From Snodgrassella gandavensis (GTDB lineage Bacteria > Pseudomonadota > Gammaproteobacteria > Burkholderiales > Neisseriaceae): a stretch of 64,000 nucleotides of DNA. Under the pieces are notes generated by a model. The model was given only the letters and a program-made list of their open reading frames with translations. It was not told where the DNA came from and did no database searches. The number at the start of each line of letters is the position of its first letter. The first letter of the stretch is position 1. This document shows positions 39,110 to 48,935 of the stretch, piece by piece. The stretch spans positions 1 to 64,000 of the forward strand of contig NZ_CAJZCE010000010.1 of NCBI RefSeq assembly GCF_914768025.1, in the 5' to 3' direction. The position numbers were made by a program, and so were the translations under genes.

Positions 39110-39351
39110 CATTACGCAATACAATGAGAAACGGCACTGTATTGAAATATATGCAGAAAGCATGTATCGGCTTTTTAGCCAGTGTATTGTTATGTTGCAA
39201 TAGAATAAGACAGTTATACTGAATCACAGGTTATTCTGTAAGCACTGACAAAATTTCCGGAACGCCGTATCACCAAGCGTTACACGACAAGCTGGCAATA
39301 TTACTGAAGTGGCTGTCGTAATTTTTAACAAACTATTGTGGTATTAATGTA

Positions 39352-39933
39352 ATGTATCAATTTTTTCTAGACGCATGGGCTGCCCTGCGTCTGCGTTTTT
39401 ATCCCAAAACGCATTATCGTTACTCTCCGTTAATTATAGTGCCGGTTTTGCTGGCACTGGGCTTGATCAATATGGCCAATATGTCGCAACTTTTGGGACA
39501 TCAGGCTGGTATAACCGCTTTCATTCTGGCATTAACTGTGTTGCGTTGGGTCATTCTGGGTATGACAATGCAGACCATTTTAGGCTACTACAGCAAGCAG
39601 CCGGGGCAATGGTATGGTTATGTACTGGTTACTGAGGCGCTGATACTACCGATGATTGCGATGCTGTACTGGCCACAGGCATTAGCCACCCCGGGATCTT
39701 TCTGGCTGATATGGACAATGGTGGTGCAGGTGACTGGCTTTGTACGCATCAGCCAGCAAAATGTTTTCAAAGTAGCCTTGGCTTATATTATCTATTTTTT
39801 AGTCACCAGTCTGGCAGGGGGTATGCTGCTGCTTGTATTCAATACCATGGGCTGGCTGGATATAAATAGCATGGCACAGGCTTTCCAGCAAATGCTGACG
39901 ACGATACCCGCTGCTGAAACAGGAACACACTAA
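39352..39933 (+). CDS. Hypothetical polytopic membrane protein
   Basis: I do not recognise the family. The 193-residue protein has about five hydrophobic helices (near residues 25-42, 52-75, 88-108, 118-135 and 140-168), a short charged N terminus (FYPKTHYRYSP) and a soluble tail ending AAETGTH. The layout resembles Yip1/DUF1282-type small membrane proteins, but no diagnostic motif is visible. It lies between folD and gapA with gaps of 242 and 126 bp, so it is likely its own transcription unit. Confidence 0.7.
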   Translation: MYQFFLDAWAALRLRFYPKTHYRYSPLIIVPVLLALGLINMANMSQLLGHQAGITAFILALTVLRWVILGMTMQTILGYYSKQPGQWYGYVLVTEALILPMIAMLYWPQALATPGSFWLIWTMVVQVTGFVRISQQNVFKVALAYIIYFLVTSLAGGMLLLVFNTMGWLDINSMAQAFQQMLTTIPAAETGTH

Positions 39934-40059
39934 TGCTGATGTAGAATCAGGCTGGTTCGGCTATAATAATACATGGTGTTTTTTGTGCGATTTAAACTAT
40001 TTAGCACTCTTTACCCGAAATTCACCTGACCGGTTTTGTTGATTTGAAAAGGAATAAGC

Positions 40060-41088
40060 ATGACATTAAAAGTTGCCATTAATGGTTATGGCCGTATCGG
40101 CCGCCAGGTATTGCGTGCAATTTATGACTATAACCTGCGCAACCAGTTTGAAATTGTCGCGGTAAATGCCAGTGGGTCACTGGAAACCAGTGCTCATCTG
40201 ACAAAGTTCGATACGGTTCATGGCCGTTTTGCCGCAGATGTTTCATGTGATGATGATGCTTTAATCATTAACGGCGATCGTATCCGCTTTTTCGCTACCC
40301 GCAATCCGGCAGAACTGCCTTGGGGTGAATTAGGTGTCGATCTGGTACTGGAATGTACCGGTGCATTTACCAGCAAGGAAAAAGCCAGTGTTCATTTACA
40401 CAGTGGTGCGAAAAAGGTTTTGATTTCAGCACCCGGCGGTGCCGATGTGGATGCTACTGTGGTATATGGTGTGAATCATCAGGTACTGGCCCCTGAAATG
40501 ACGGTGATATCTAACGGTTCCTGTACAACCAACTGTCTGGCACCGGTCGCCAAAGCCATTAATGACGGACTGGGCATGGTTAAAGGCTTGATGACTACCA
40601 TTCATGCTTTCACCAATGATCAGGTTCTGACAGATGTTCGGCATAAGGATTTGCGCCGTGCCCGCAGTGCGGTGGAAAATCTGATTCCAACCAAAACCGG
40701 TGCGGCCAAGGCTGTGGGACTGGTACTGCCAGAATTACAGGGTAAATTTGACGGTTTTTCCGTTCGCGTACCCACAATCAATGTTTCACTGGTTGATTTA
40801 ACCTTTGAAGCGGCACGCGATACCAGTGTAGAAGAAGTGAATGCCATCGTTAAAGCCGCCAGTGAAGGCAGTATGCAGCACATTCTGGGCTATAACACTT
40901 TGCCACTGGTTTCTACCGATTTCAATCACATGCCTCAGGCATCGATTTTTGACAGCACTTTAACTAAAGTAACCAATGGCAATATGGTAAAAGTGCTGGC
41001 ATGGTACGATAATGAATGGGGCTTTAGCTGCCAGATGCTGAACACCGCCCGCGCCATGTTTGGCATGGAAGTTACACCGTTCGCCTAA
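40060..41088 (+). CDS. gapA: Glyceraldehyde-3-phosphate dehydrogenase
   Basis: This enzyme oxidises glyceraldehyde-3-phosphate with NAD(P)+ in glycolysis, or runs in reverse in gluconeogenesis. The 342-residue protein has the Rossmann [14 protein letters not shown], the catalytic cysteine in [12 protein letters not shown], the HAFTNDQ histidine region and the C-terminal [12 protein letters not shown]. The Asp that normally follows the second beta-strand and selects NAD+ is absent ([14 protein letters not shown]), so NADP+ or dual use is possible. Whether this is the only GAPDH of the genome cannot be seen here. Confidence 0.92.
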   Translation: MTLKVAINGYGRIGRQVLRAIYDYNLRNQFEIVAVNASGSLETSAHLTKFDTVHGRFAADVSCDDDALIINGDRIRFFATRNPAELPWGELGVDLVLECTGAFTSKEKASVHLHSGAKKVLISAPGGADVDATVVYGVNHQVLAPEMTVISNGSCTTNCLAPVAKAINDGLGMVKGLMTTIHAFTNDQVLTDVRHKDLRRARSAVENLIPTKTGAAKAVGLVLPELQGKFDGFSVRVPTINVSLVDLTFEAARDTSVEEVNAIVKAASEGSMQHILGYNTLPLVSTDFNHMPQASIFDSTLTKVTNGNMVKVLAWYDNEWGFSCQMLNTARAMFGMEVTPFA

Positions 41089-41103
41089 GCTGTTATCAGC
41101 AGA

Positions 41104-41146
41104 TACAGGCTGTCTGAACCCGCCGGATTATTCAGGCAGCCTGAAC
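41104..41146 (+). terminator. Stem-loop after gapA built from DUS-like repeats
   Basis: CAGGCTGTCTGAA (41106-41118) pairs with TTCAGGCAGCCTG (41131-41143) around a 12-nt loop. The stem contains AGGCTGCCTGAA on the minus strand and an overlapping AGGCAGCCTGAA on the plus strand, both reported as DUS dialects of Neisseriaceae. Inverted DUS pairs often act as terminators in this family. No strong T-run follows. Confidence 0.65.
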
Positions 41147-41291
41147 ACATTCCGACTAACCGGAACAAAACCAATAAATCCCAGCCAAAAAAACAATAAT
41201 CATCGCTAATTGAGCTGATTAAGCCAATAATTTTAATTTCCTAACAGGCAAAACGCTGGCACCCTCCTCCCGCTTCATTGAGGCACAGATT

Positions 41292-43058
41292 ATGCTTAAC
41301 TATCATTTGCAACCCCACTCTCTGACCCAGCATTTGTGGCAAGTATGCCTCAGTTTTACCCAGCTAGATAGTCAGGATTTCAGTCTGAGTCTACCCAACT
41401 GGCTACCCGGCAGTTATATGATCCGTGACTTTGCCCGCCACATCGTCACATTATCGGCCAATTGTAACCATACACCGGCATCAATAGAACAAATAAATAA
41501 AAATACTTGGGTATGCAGTGGGCAGGCTGGTAATTGGGAAATCAGCTATCTGGTTTACGCCTTTGATACTTCGGTGCGTGGCGCATTTTTAAATACCGAA
41601 CGAGGCTTCTTTGATGGTGCCTGCCTGTTTTTACGTCATAACCAGCGTCAGCAAGAAACCTGCCAGTTAGATATTACCGGTTTGCCAGAAAGCTGGGACA
41701 TCGCCACCACCATGCCGCAAACATCACAGGCACAGGTTTATCAGGCCAGTAATTACCGCGCTCTGATTGATTATCCGGTGGAAATGGGCCATCTGCTACG
41801 TCTGCCATTTACAGCAGGCGGTATCGACCACGAAATTATTATCAGCGGACACTTCTCGTCGTTTGACCAGCAGCGGCTGGTAGATGATGTCGCCAAAATA
41901 TGTGCCAGCGAAATAGCCATGTTTGCCGCACCGGCACCATTTGAGCACTACAGCTTTCTATTGTTTGTTGGAAACGGCATTTATGGTGGACTGGAACACA
42001 GATCATCTTCGGCACTCATGGCAGACCGGCATGACCTGCCACAAACCGATGGCAAAAATAGCGATGCCTATATCACCTTACTGGGATTATTCAGTCATGA
42101 ATATTTTCACGCATGGAATGTAAAATCCATTATTCCATCCGTGTTTGCCAACGATGATCTGAATACAGAAGCCTATACCCGTCTGTTATGGGCATTTGAA
42201 GGCATTACCTCTTATTATGATGATTGGTTTTTGGTACGCAGTGGCGTGATTACCCCGGCTCAATATCTGCAACTACTGGCCAAAACTATTACCCGGGTAC
42301 AACAGGGTGCCGGCCGGCTGAAGCAAAGTTTGGCCGATTCCAGCTTCACTGCGTGGACCAAATACTATAAACAAAATGAAAACAGTGCCAATGCTATTGT
42401 CAGCTATTACCAGAAAGGTGCACTGGCGGCCATGTGTCTGGATCACTATATACGCCAGCAAACCGGGCAACAGAAAAATCTGGACGATATTATGCGTGCC
42501 CTGTATCACGACTGGCGTGAGCGAGGCATGGGTCTGGCTGAAAATGAATGGCTGGCAATCGCCCAACAGGCCACTGGTATAGATTTAACCGAGGTTTATC
42601 AGCAATATATTATGACTACCGCTGATTTACCTTTGGCTGATCAGTTGCAACAGGCTGGGGTACAGTTACACTGGGCGGCCTTGCCTCGTCAGCATGGTGG
42701 TGCTTATGTTGAACATATCCCCCCTAGCGAACAGGCTTACGCAGACTTGGGTGCCCGTTTTCAATCAGCCGCATTTGGTATCAGCCTACAGCAGATATTT
42801 CATCAGGGCAGTGCTGAGAATGCAGGCATGTGTGCTGGTGATCAGCTTATTGCCCTTAATGATGAAATCATTACTGATTTTGCTAAACAGTGGGCACGTA
42901 TTGATGTGGGCGAAACAGTTCGGCTACATTTTATCCGCGACGGTCTACTGCGACAGACTACCTTACTGGCACAGGCAGCGACAACTGATACTGCGCTGTT
43001 AAGCATTGATAATGCATTGCTATTACAGCAGTGGTTGCAGCCGCCGTCACAGATTTAA
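41292..43058 (+). CDS. M61 family metallopeptidase with C-terminal PDZ domain
   Basis: The 588-residue protein has an N-terminal beta-rich domain with LPNWLPGSYMIRDFARHI, the zinc site HEYFHAWNVK near residue 275 with the third-ligand Glu in WAFEGITSYYDD, and GGLEHRSSS before it. A PDZ-like region occupies about residues 470-570 (SAENAGMCAGDQLIALNDE). This is the glycyl-aminopeptidase/M61 architecture common in proteobacteria. No signal peptide is seen, so it appears cytoplasmic. GAGG precedes the ATG. The next gene starts 48 bp later. Confidence 0.9.
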   Translation: MLNYHLQPHSLTQHLWQVCLSFTQLDSQDFSLSLPNWLPGSYMIRDFARHIVTLSANCNHTPASIEQINKNTWVCSGQAGNWEISYLVYAFDTSVRGAFLNTERGFFDGACLFLRHNQRQQETCQLDITGLPESWDIATTMPQTSQAQVYQASNYRALIDYPVEMGHLLRLPFTAGGIDHEIIISGHFSSFDQQRLVDDVAKICASEIAMFAAPAPFEHYSFLLFVGNGIYGGLEHRSSSALMADRHDLPQTDGKNSDAYITLLGLFSHEYFHAWNVKSIIPSVFANDDLNTEAYTRLLWAFEGITSYYDDWFLVRSGVITPAQYLQLLAKTITRVQQGAGRLKQSLADSSFTAWTKYYKQNENSANAIVSYYQKGALAAMCLDHYIRQQTGQQKNLDDIMRALYHDWRERGMGLAENEWLAIAQQATGIDLTEVYQQYIMTTADLPLADQLQQAGVQLHWAALPRQHGGAYVEHIPPSEQAYADLGARFQSAAFGISLQQIFHQGSAENAGMCAGDQLIALNDEIITDFAKQWARIDVGETVRLHFIRDGLLRQTTLLAQAATTDTALLSIDNALLLQQWLQPPSQI

Positions 43059-43105
43059 CCAGATATTATTACCATCACTTTCCTATTTACAAATGTTGTG
43101 TATTC

Positions 43106-44074
43106 ATGCCTGCTGACTTACATCTGACTCTTGTCCTACCGGGCTTATTGTGGCCACATCAGGAAGCTATAGTGCCAAAATTACCGTTACCGGCACTGAA
43201 TACTCTGCGGCAGTGGAGCAAATATTTCCCACAAACCATTAGCCGAAGCCTGCTTTACCGCCAATATCTGTGGCAAGGTTCATGGTTGCAACAGGCAGGC
43301 CAACAAATAAATTCTGACTCAAATGGTTATGGCTTTATTGCCACCCCCATCAGCCAGACAGCCGGCATGCATCAGCTTCAGTATCTGGATGGAAAAGTGC
43401 TTGGCCTGACCACAGAAGAAGCGAAAGCTTTTTGTGACGTGTTAAATGCATGGTTACAGGCAGACGGCTGGCAATTTAGGCCAGTAAAACCGGATTTATG
43501 GCTAGTTACCACGCCACAGACCATTGAATTTACCTTGCCACCCTTACTGGATTTGTCTGGCCGCATCGATGGTACGACCAAGCCGGCTGGAGCCGATGCT
43601 ACCCTGATTTTGCAACAGCAAACCGAACTGCAAATGTTACTGTATCAGCACCCATTGAACCTGCAACGTAATGCACGTGGTCTGCCCGCAATCAATGGTT
43701 TCTGGTTTGAACAAGACAGCGCAGGTACAGCTAACAACAAAACGCTACTTTATACCAACAGCTCATGGGCATTTCATGCACACAATTTGCCGGAAAATTA
43801 CACTGGGTTAGCCGATTCCCTGTCCAGCCAGCAGGAAGTTGTATTGTTTAACGAGGAATTGTGCTTACCGGTTAATCAGGGCGATGTTTATACCTATACG
43901 CAGATACTGCAACAATGGGAGCAGGACTGGTGGCAACCGCTACTGACAGCACTGCAAAACAGACAAATTCATCGTCTGGATATCCGGTGCGAAGCGGGTG
44001 TGCTTAAAATTCGCAAACCCTGGCTTCCCCCATTCTGGCGCAAAACAAAACCTTTTAGCGGATTAAGCTTATGA
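43106..44074 (+). CDS. COG4255-like conserved protein upstream of recJ
   Basis: The protein (about 322 residues from MPADLHLTLVLPGLLWP) resembles a conserved betaproteobacterial protein next to recJ that is sometimes annotated as a phosphoglycerate-mutase-like or regulatory protein. No catalytic motif that would support mutase activity is evident. Features are a repeated GLLWP/LPLPAL start, a central DLWLVTTPQTIEFTLPPLLDLSGR and a C-terminal FWRKTKPF tail. I moved the start from the track's GTG at 43031, which overlaps the M61 gene. The stop overlaps recJ by 4 bp, implying coupling. Confidence 0.65.
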   Translation: MPADLHLTLVLPGLLWPHQEAIVPKLPLPALNTLRQWSKYFPQTISRSLLYRQYLWQGSWLQQAGQQINSDSNGYGFIATPISQTAGMHQLQYLDGKVLGLTTEEAKAFCDVLNAWLQADGWQFRPVKPDLWLVTTPQTIEFTLPPLLDLSGRIDGTTKPAGADATLILQQQTELQMLLYQHPLNLQRNARGLPAINGFWFEQDSAGTANNKTLLYTNSSWAFHAHNLPENYTGLADSLSSQQEVVLFNEELCLPVNQGDVYTYTQILQQWEQDWWQPLLTALQNRQIHRLDIRCEAGVLKIRKPWLPPFWRKTKPFSGLSL

Positions 44075-45768
44075 AACTGGTGCGCATTCTTACCCGCCCG
44101 ATTGATACCGTTGCCCAGCAAACTTTACTTGCACAGAGCGTTGACCCTTTGCTGGCCAAACTATATGCAGCCCGAGCCATTAAAAGTAAAAGCGAAACTG
44201 AATACAGTCTGTCTGCCCTGCTGCCGTTTCAGAGTCTGAAAAATATTCAGGCGGCCTGTGAGCGGTTAGCACGAGCTATCGAGCAGCAGGAAAAAATCCT
44301 GATTGTGGCTGATTATGATGCAGATGGTGCCACAGCCTGCGCACTGGGTATGCGTGGTTTACAGGCAATGGGCGCCAAAACCGATTTTCTCGTACCTAAC
44401 CGTTTTGACCATGGCTATGGCCTGACACCGCAAATTGCTGAATTGGCTGCTCAGGCCAATACCGATTTACTGCTTACCGTAGACAATGGTATTGCCAGCG
44501 TAGCAGGGGTAGAGCGGGCTCAACAGCTGGGCATGGATGTTCTGATTACCGACCATCATTTACCCGGTGAACAACTGCCCGAATGTATTATTGTTAACCC
44601 CAATCAGCCCGGAGATCATTTCCCAAGTAAGGCTTTGGCAGGCGTAGGGGTTATGTTTTACCTACTAATGGCCTTACGCCACCATCTGCGTCTGCATAAC
44701 TGGTTTAGCCAGCATGCTGAACCGAATCTGGCCCAATGGCTTGATCTGGTGGCATTAGGCACCATTGCCGATGTCGTCCCCCTTGATCAGAATAACCGCA
44801 TTCTGGTAGCGCAGGGACTCAGGCGGATACGTGCAGACAAAATGCAGGCCGGTATACGCGCCCTGTTTCATGTCGCAAAACGCAAGGTACAGCAGGCACA
44901 GGCATTTGATCTTGGTTTTGCCATCGGCCCACGTCTGAATGCAGCAGGCCGGCTGGATGATATGAGTCTGGGTATTGCCTGTCTGCTCAGCGACGATATG
45001 GAAAGCGCAACAGACTTAGCTGTACAGCTGGATGACTTAAATCGTGAACGCCGTCAGATTCAGCGTAGTATGCAGGACGAGGCCAATCTGCAACTGGCCA
45101 CCATTGATACAGAAAACAGTTACAGCATTGTTGCCTATCACGATAGCTGGCATCAGGGCGTAACCGGTATTGTTGCTGGCCGCTTACGCGAAACTTTCCA
45201 TCGCCCCAGTATTGTTTTTGCTCAGGCTGAAGATGGAACGTTACGGGGCTCAGGCCGCTCCATCACAGGTTTACATCTGCGTGATGCACTGGATCTGGTT
45301 AGCAAGCGACGACCAGAAATCATTCAGAAATTCGGTGGACATGCCATGGCAGCCGGGTTAAGTATAGCCAGAATAGACCTGCCAGCTTTCCAGCGTGAAT
45401 TTGAGGCGGTCTGCCAGCAACTTATCCAGCCGGCCGATCTCAATCATACTTACCAAACCGATGGTTCATTAGACAGTGAGCACCTGAATTTAGACACTGC
45501 ACAACAACTGGCCACATTGGTGTGGGGGCAAAACTTTCCCGAACCATGCTTTTGCGACGAATTCAGGGTAGTCCGGCAACACAGCGTTGGCACTGGTCAT
45601 ATCAAAGCAGTGTTGCGCAAGAGCAATTGTGAATGTGAAGCCATGTTTTTCCGCTGTAGTACTACCCTGCCAGAACACATACGCGTAGTTTACCGGCTGG
45701 TAGCCAACGAGTGGCGCCAACAAATGGAACTACAGTTATATGCAGATTACTGGGAAATTTGTGCCTAA
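44071..45768 (+). CDS. recJ: Single-stranded-DNA-specific exonuclease RecJ
   Basis: RecJ is the 5'-3' single-strand exonuclease of recombination and mismatch repair. The 565-residue protein shows the DHH-phosphoesterase motifs VADYDADGATACALG, LTVDNGIAS and ITDHHLPGE, then LGTIADVVPL. The DHHA1 domain carries the GGHAMAAGLSI signature, and an OB-like C-terminal domain follows. The length is typical. It overlaps the upstream COG4255-like gene by 4 bp (ATGA). Confidence 0.96.
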   Translation: MKLVRILTRPIDTVAQQTLLAQSVDPLLAKLYAARAIKSKSETEYSLSALLPFQSLKNIQAACERLARAIEQQEKILIVADYDADGATACALGMRGLQAMGAKTDFLVPNRFDHGYGLTPQIAELAAQANTDLLLTVDNGIASVAGVERAQQLGMDVLITDHHLPGEQLPECIIVNPNQPGDHFPSKALAGVGVMFYLLMALRHHLRLHNWFSQHAEPNLAQWLDLVALGTIADVVPLDQNNRILVAQGLRRIRADKMQAGIRALFHVAKRKVQQAQAFDLGFAIGPRLNAAGRLDDMSLGIACLLSDDMESATDLAVQLDDLNRERRQIQRSMQDEANLQLATIDTENSYSIVAYHDSWHQGVTGIVAGRLRETFHRPSIVFAQAEDGTLRGSGRSITGLHLRDALDLVSKRRPEIIQKFGGHAMAAGLSIARIDLPAFQREFEAVCQQLIQPADLNHTYQTDGSLDSEHLNLDTAQQLATLVWGQNFPEPCFCDEFRVVRQHSVGTGHIKAVLRKSNCECEAMFFRCSTTLPEHIRVVYRLVANEWRQQMELQLYADYWEICA

Positions 45769-45969
45769 ACAGATATACAAGCTGTTTAAATACACAAATT
45801 CACTTATAATTAGCACAATTAAACATTAACATGGATTTACTAAAGGCACATTCTGTTACCGGTCACAAAACAGCATACTGGGCACACCAGACTGTAAAAC
45901 GAAGCCAGAACAGGTGTAATAGCCAGCCAGAGTAAACTCAAAAAGTTATTAAGACGGGAATTAGTTTGT

Positions 45970-47649
45970 ATGAGTGTAGGATTGATTCGGGTTTTGTATA
46001 AACACCAGATTATTGACGCAGAAAAAGCAGAAGAACTGCGTCAGGAACTGGAACAGAAACGTCCGGTTATACCGGCACTGTTGCAGTCCGGTACCATTAA
46101 TGCCGATAAGCTGGCCAGCTTTCTGTCTAGTGTATTCAGTATTCCTTATTTGAATCTGGAACTGTATAACCAAAATCTGGTACCGTTAAATTTAATCAAT
46201 CTGAAAATCATGCAGCAATACATGTGTGTACCGATATTGAAGCGCGGTAACCGCCTGTTTCTCGCTGTATCTGACCCAACCTTGATTCAACATTATCAGA
46301 AAATTGCCACTGATGCTGGTTGCATATTGAATCTGGTTATTGTTCGTGATACCCAGTTACGCCAATTACTGGAAAATCTTGACCAAGGATCCACCAGTCT
46401 GCTGGAGGGCATGGATTCAGTCGGTGGTGGTGAAGCAGTCGGCAGCAATGCCATGTCTGCAGATGAAGAAGATGATGAAAATGGCCCAGTTGCTAAATTT
46501 GTCTTTAAAATACTGGGGGATGCTCTAGCCGGTGGTGCATCAGATATCCATTTCGAATTTTATGAAGAAATAGCGCGGATACGTTTCCGTGTTGATGGAC
46601 AATTACGTGAAGTAGTCCGTATGCCTCTGAATATCCGCAGCCAAATTTCCTCACGCATCAAAGTTATGTCCAAACTGGATATTTCAGAAAAGCGTATTCC
46701 TCAGGATGGCCGCATTCAGATTCAGTTTCGCAAAGGTGCCAAGCCAATTGACTTTCGTGTCAGTACACTGCCCACCCTGTTTGGTGAAAAAATTGTAATG
46801 CGTATCCTGAATTCGGATGCCGCCACCTTGAATATCGAACAGCTCGGTTTTGAGCCATTCCAGAAAGAATTACTGCTAGAAGCTATTCATCGCCCCTATG
46901 GCATGGTACTGGTTACCGGTCCAACTGGTTCAGGTAAAACCGTATCATTGTATACCTGTCTGAATATACTTAATACCGACAGCGTTAATATTTCCACCGC
47001 AGAAGACCCAGCGGAAATTAACCTGCCCGGTATCAATCAGGTCAACGTTAATGATAAACAGGGGCTGACATTCGCAGCGGCACTAAAATCTTTCCTGCGT
47101 CAGGATCCAGACATCATCATGGTGGGGGAAATTCGAGATCTGGAAACCGCAGATATCGCCATCAAGGCTGCACAAACTGGCCATATGGTTTTTTCCACCC
47201 TGCATACCAATAACGCCCCGGCTACATTGTCACGTATGCTGAATATGGGCGTTGCCCCATTTAACATTGCCAGCTCAGTTAATCTGATTATGGCTCAGCG
47301 TCTGGTACGGCGTTTATGCACCTGCAAGGCACCAGCAGAACGTCCGCCAGAATATGCTCTGAAAGAAGCCGGCTTTTCAGATGAAGATCTAGCCAAAGAC
47401 TGGACATTTTACCGGCCAGTGGGCTGTGAACGCTGCAAAGGCAAAGGCTATAAGGGACGTGCCGGTGTTTATGAAGTCATGCCCGTCAGTGAAGAAATGC
47501 AACGTATCATCATGAACAACGGTAATGAAGTTGATATCAGCACTCAGGCTCTCAAGGAAGGACTGGTTGATTTGCGTCATGCCGGTTTGCTTAAAGTTAT
47601 GGAAGGTATCACGTCTCTGGACGAAATTCTGGCAACCACCAATGATTAA
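45970..47649 (+). CDS. pilF: Type IV pilus assembly ATPase PilF (PilB)
   Basis: This is the hexameric extension motor of type IV pili, also required for competence. The 559-residue protein has the N-terminal MshEN-like domain (residues 1-150) and an acidic linker (DEEDDENG). The GspE core shows Walker [13 protein letters not shown], Asp box [13 protein letters not shown], Walker [18 protein letters not shown] and His box [11 protein letters not shown], with a zinc-binding tetracysteine (CTCKAP...CERCKGKGY). It starts the pilF-pilG-pilD-coaE-zapD-yacG run after a 200-bp gap. Confidence 0.96.
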   Translation: MSVGLIRVLYKHQIIDAEKAEELRQELEQKRPVIPALLQSGTINADKLASFLSSVFSIPYLNLELYNQNLVPLNLINLKIMQQYMCVPILKRGNRLFLAVSDPTLIQHYQKIATDAGCILNLVIVRDTQLRQLLENLDQGSTSLLEGMDSVGGGEAVGSNAMSADEEDDENGPVAKFVFKILGDALAGGASDIHFEFYEEIARIRFRVDGQLREVVRMPLNIRSQISSRIKVMSKLDISEKRIPQDGRIQIQFRKGAKPIDFRVSTLPTLFGEKIVMRILNSDAATLNIEQLGFEPFQKELLLEAIHRPYGMVLVTGPTGSGKTVSLYTCLNILNTDSVNISTAEDPAEINLPGINQVNVNDKQGLTFAAALKSFLRQDPDIIMVGEIRDLETADIAIKAAQTGHMVFSTLHTNNAPATLSRMLNMGVAPFNIASSVNLIMAQRLVRRLCTCKAPAERPPEYALKEAGFSDEDLAKDWTFYRPVGCERCKGKGYKGRAGVYEVMPVSEEMQRIIMNNGNEVDISTQALKEGLVDLRHAGLLKVMEGITSLDEILATTND

Positions 47650-47696
47650 AGCTGATTGCCGATTTATTAAATTAAATCAATACTGTGGGAAAAACT

Positions 47697-48929
47697 ATGA
47701 ATAAACCAATAGCAGTATCCAAAACCAAACCCGCCGGTACTACTTTCAATTTTGAAGGTAAAAACCTCAAAACTGACCAGATTGTACGCGGAGAGGTAGT
47801 CGCAAAAAATGAAGTAGAAGCTCGTGCCAAGCTGAACCGGCGTCAGATTCGTGTTATTCAAATTACCAAGGTCAAGAAACAGCGTCAGAAGAAAATCAGC
47901 CAGGCGGATATCACTGTCTTTACGCGACAATTATCCACCATGATGAAGTCCGGCTTACCATTAATGCAGGCATTTGATATCGCTGCCAAAGGTCACTCCA
48001 ATCCAGCCATGACTCAGTTACTGACAGAAATTCGTACAGATGTTGAGCAGGGTACATCTCTGGCCGATTCGTTTTCCAAACATCCAAAATATTTTGATAA
48101 ATTTTATTGCAATCTGGTGCGTGCCGGTGAAGCTGGTGGTGTACTGGAAGGACTATTAGACAAACTGGCGGTATATAAAGAAAAAACTCAGGGTATCAAG
48201 AAAAAAGTTAAAAGTGCCCTAACTTATCCGGCCGTTGTAGTGATTGTCGCCATAGCACTGATTTTTGTCATGATGATGTTTGTACTGCCGTCTTTTGCCA
48301 AGGTATATGAAGGGATGGGCGTTCCCTTACCTGGCTTAACTCAGGTTATGATGAATATATCTGACTTTTTCGTGCATTATGGCATTTTTATGCTTATAGG
48401 ATTGATTATAGCAGGAATTGGCTTTTATAAAACGTTCCAAACATCAGCAGCCCTGCAAAAACGCTTTGATCATATGCTGTTAAAACTACCTATCTTTGGG
48501 CAAATTGTGCGCAAAGCAACCATTGCTCGCTGGTCTCGTACTATGGCCACTCTGTTTGCTGCTGGGGTACCACTGGTCGAAGTATTAGATTCGGTAGCCG
48601 GCGCAGCAGGTAATATTGAGTATGAGGAAGCCACTCTGGAAATCCGTGCCAAAGTAAATCAGGGGATTTCACTGACCTCCGCCATGCAGGCAACAGAGCT
48701 ATTTCCCAATATGGTAATGCAGATGGCTTCTATCGGAGAGGAATCTGGTTCATTGGATTCCATGCTGAATAAGGCCGCTGAATTTTATGAAGAAGACGTA
48801 GATACAGCTGTTTCACAATTATCTTCACTAATGGAACCAATCATCATGGTTGTACTTGGTGGTATCGTCGGTGTCATTCTGGTAGCCATGTACTTACCAC
48901 TCTTCAATATTGGTAATGCGGTAGGTTAA
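47697..48929 (+). CDS. pilG: Type IV pilus inner-membrane platform protein PilG (PilC)
   Basis: This is the platform protein on which the PilF and PilT motors act. From the ATG at 47697 (410 residues; the track's GTG is four codons earlier) it has a charged N-terminal cytoplasmic region, two T2SF domains (residues about 75-195 and 280-400) and membrane helices near AVVVIVAIALIFVMMMFVLP, LIGLIIAGIGF and IIMVVLGGIVGVILVAMYLPLF. It lies 47 bp after pilF and 6 bp before pilD. Confidence 0.95.
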   Translation: MNKPIAVSKTKPAGTTFNFEGKNLKTDQIVRGEVVAKNEVEARAKLNRRQIRVIQITKVKKQRQKKISQADITVFTRQLSTMMKSGLPLMQAFDIAAKGHSNPAMTQLLTEIRTDVEQGTSLADSFSKHPKYFDKFYCNLVRAGEAGGVLEGLLDKLAVYKEKTQGIKKKVKSALTYPAVVVIVAIALIFVMMMFVLPSFAKVYEGMGVPLPGLTQVMMNISDFFVHYGIFMLIGLIIAGIGFYKTFQTSAALQKRFDHMLLKLPIFGQIVRKATIARWSRTMATLFAAGVPLVEVLDSVAGAAGNIEYEEATLEIRAKVNQGISLTSAMQATELFPNMVMQMASIGEESGSLDSMLNKAAEFYEEDVDTAVSQLSSLMEPIIMVVLGGIVGVILVAMYLPLFNIGNAVG

Positions 48930-48935
48930 TGACAG

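Noticed and set aside
39962-39967. TATAAT before gapA as a promoter
   Set aside because: No acceptable -35 lies 16-18 bp upstream, so it was not listed as a supported promoter.
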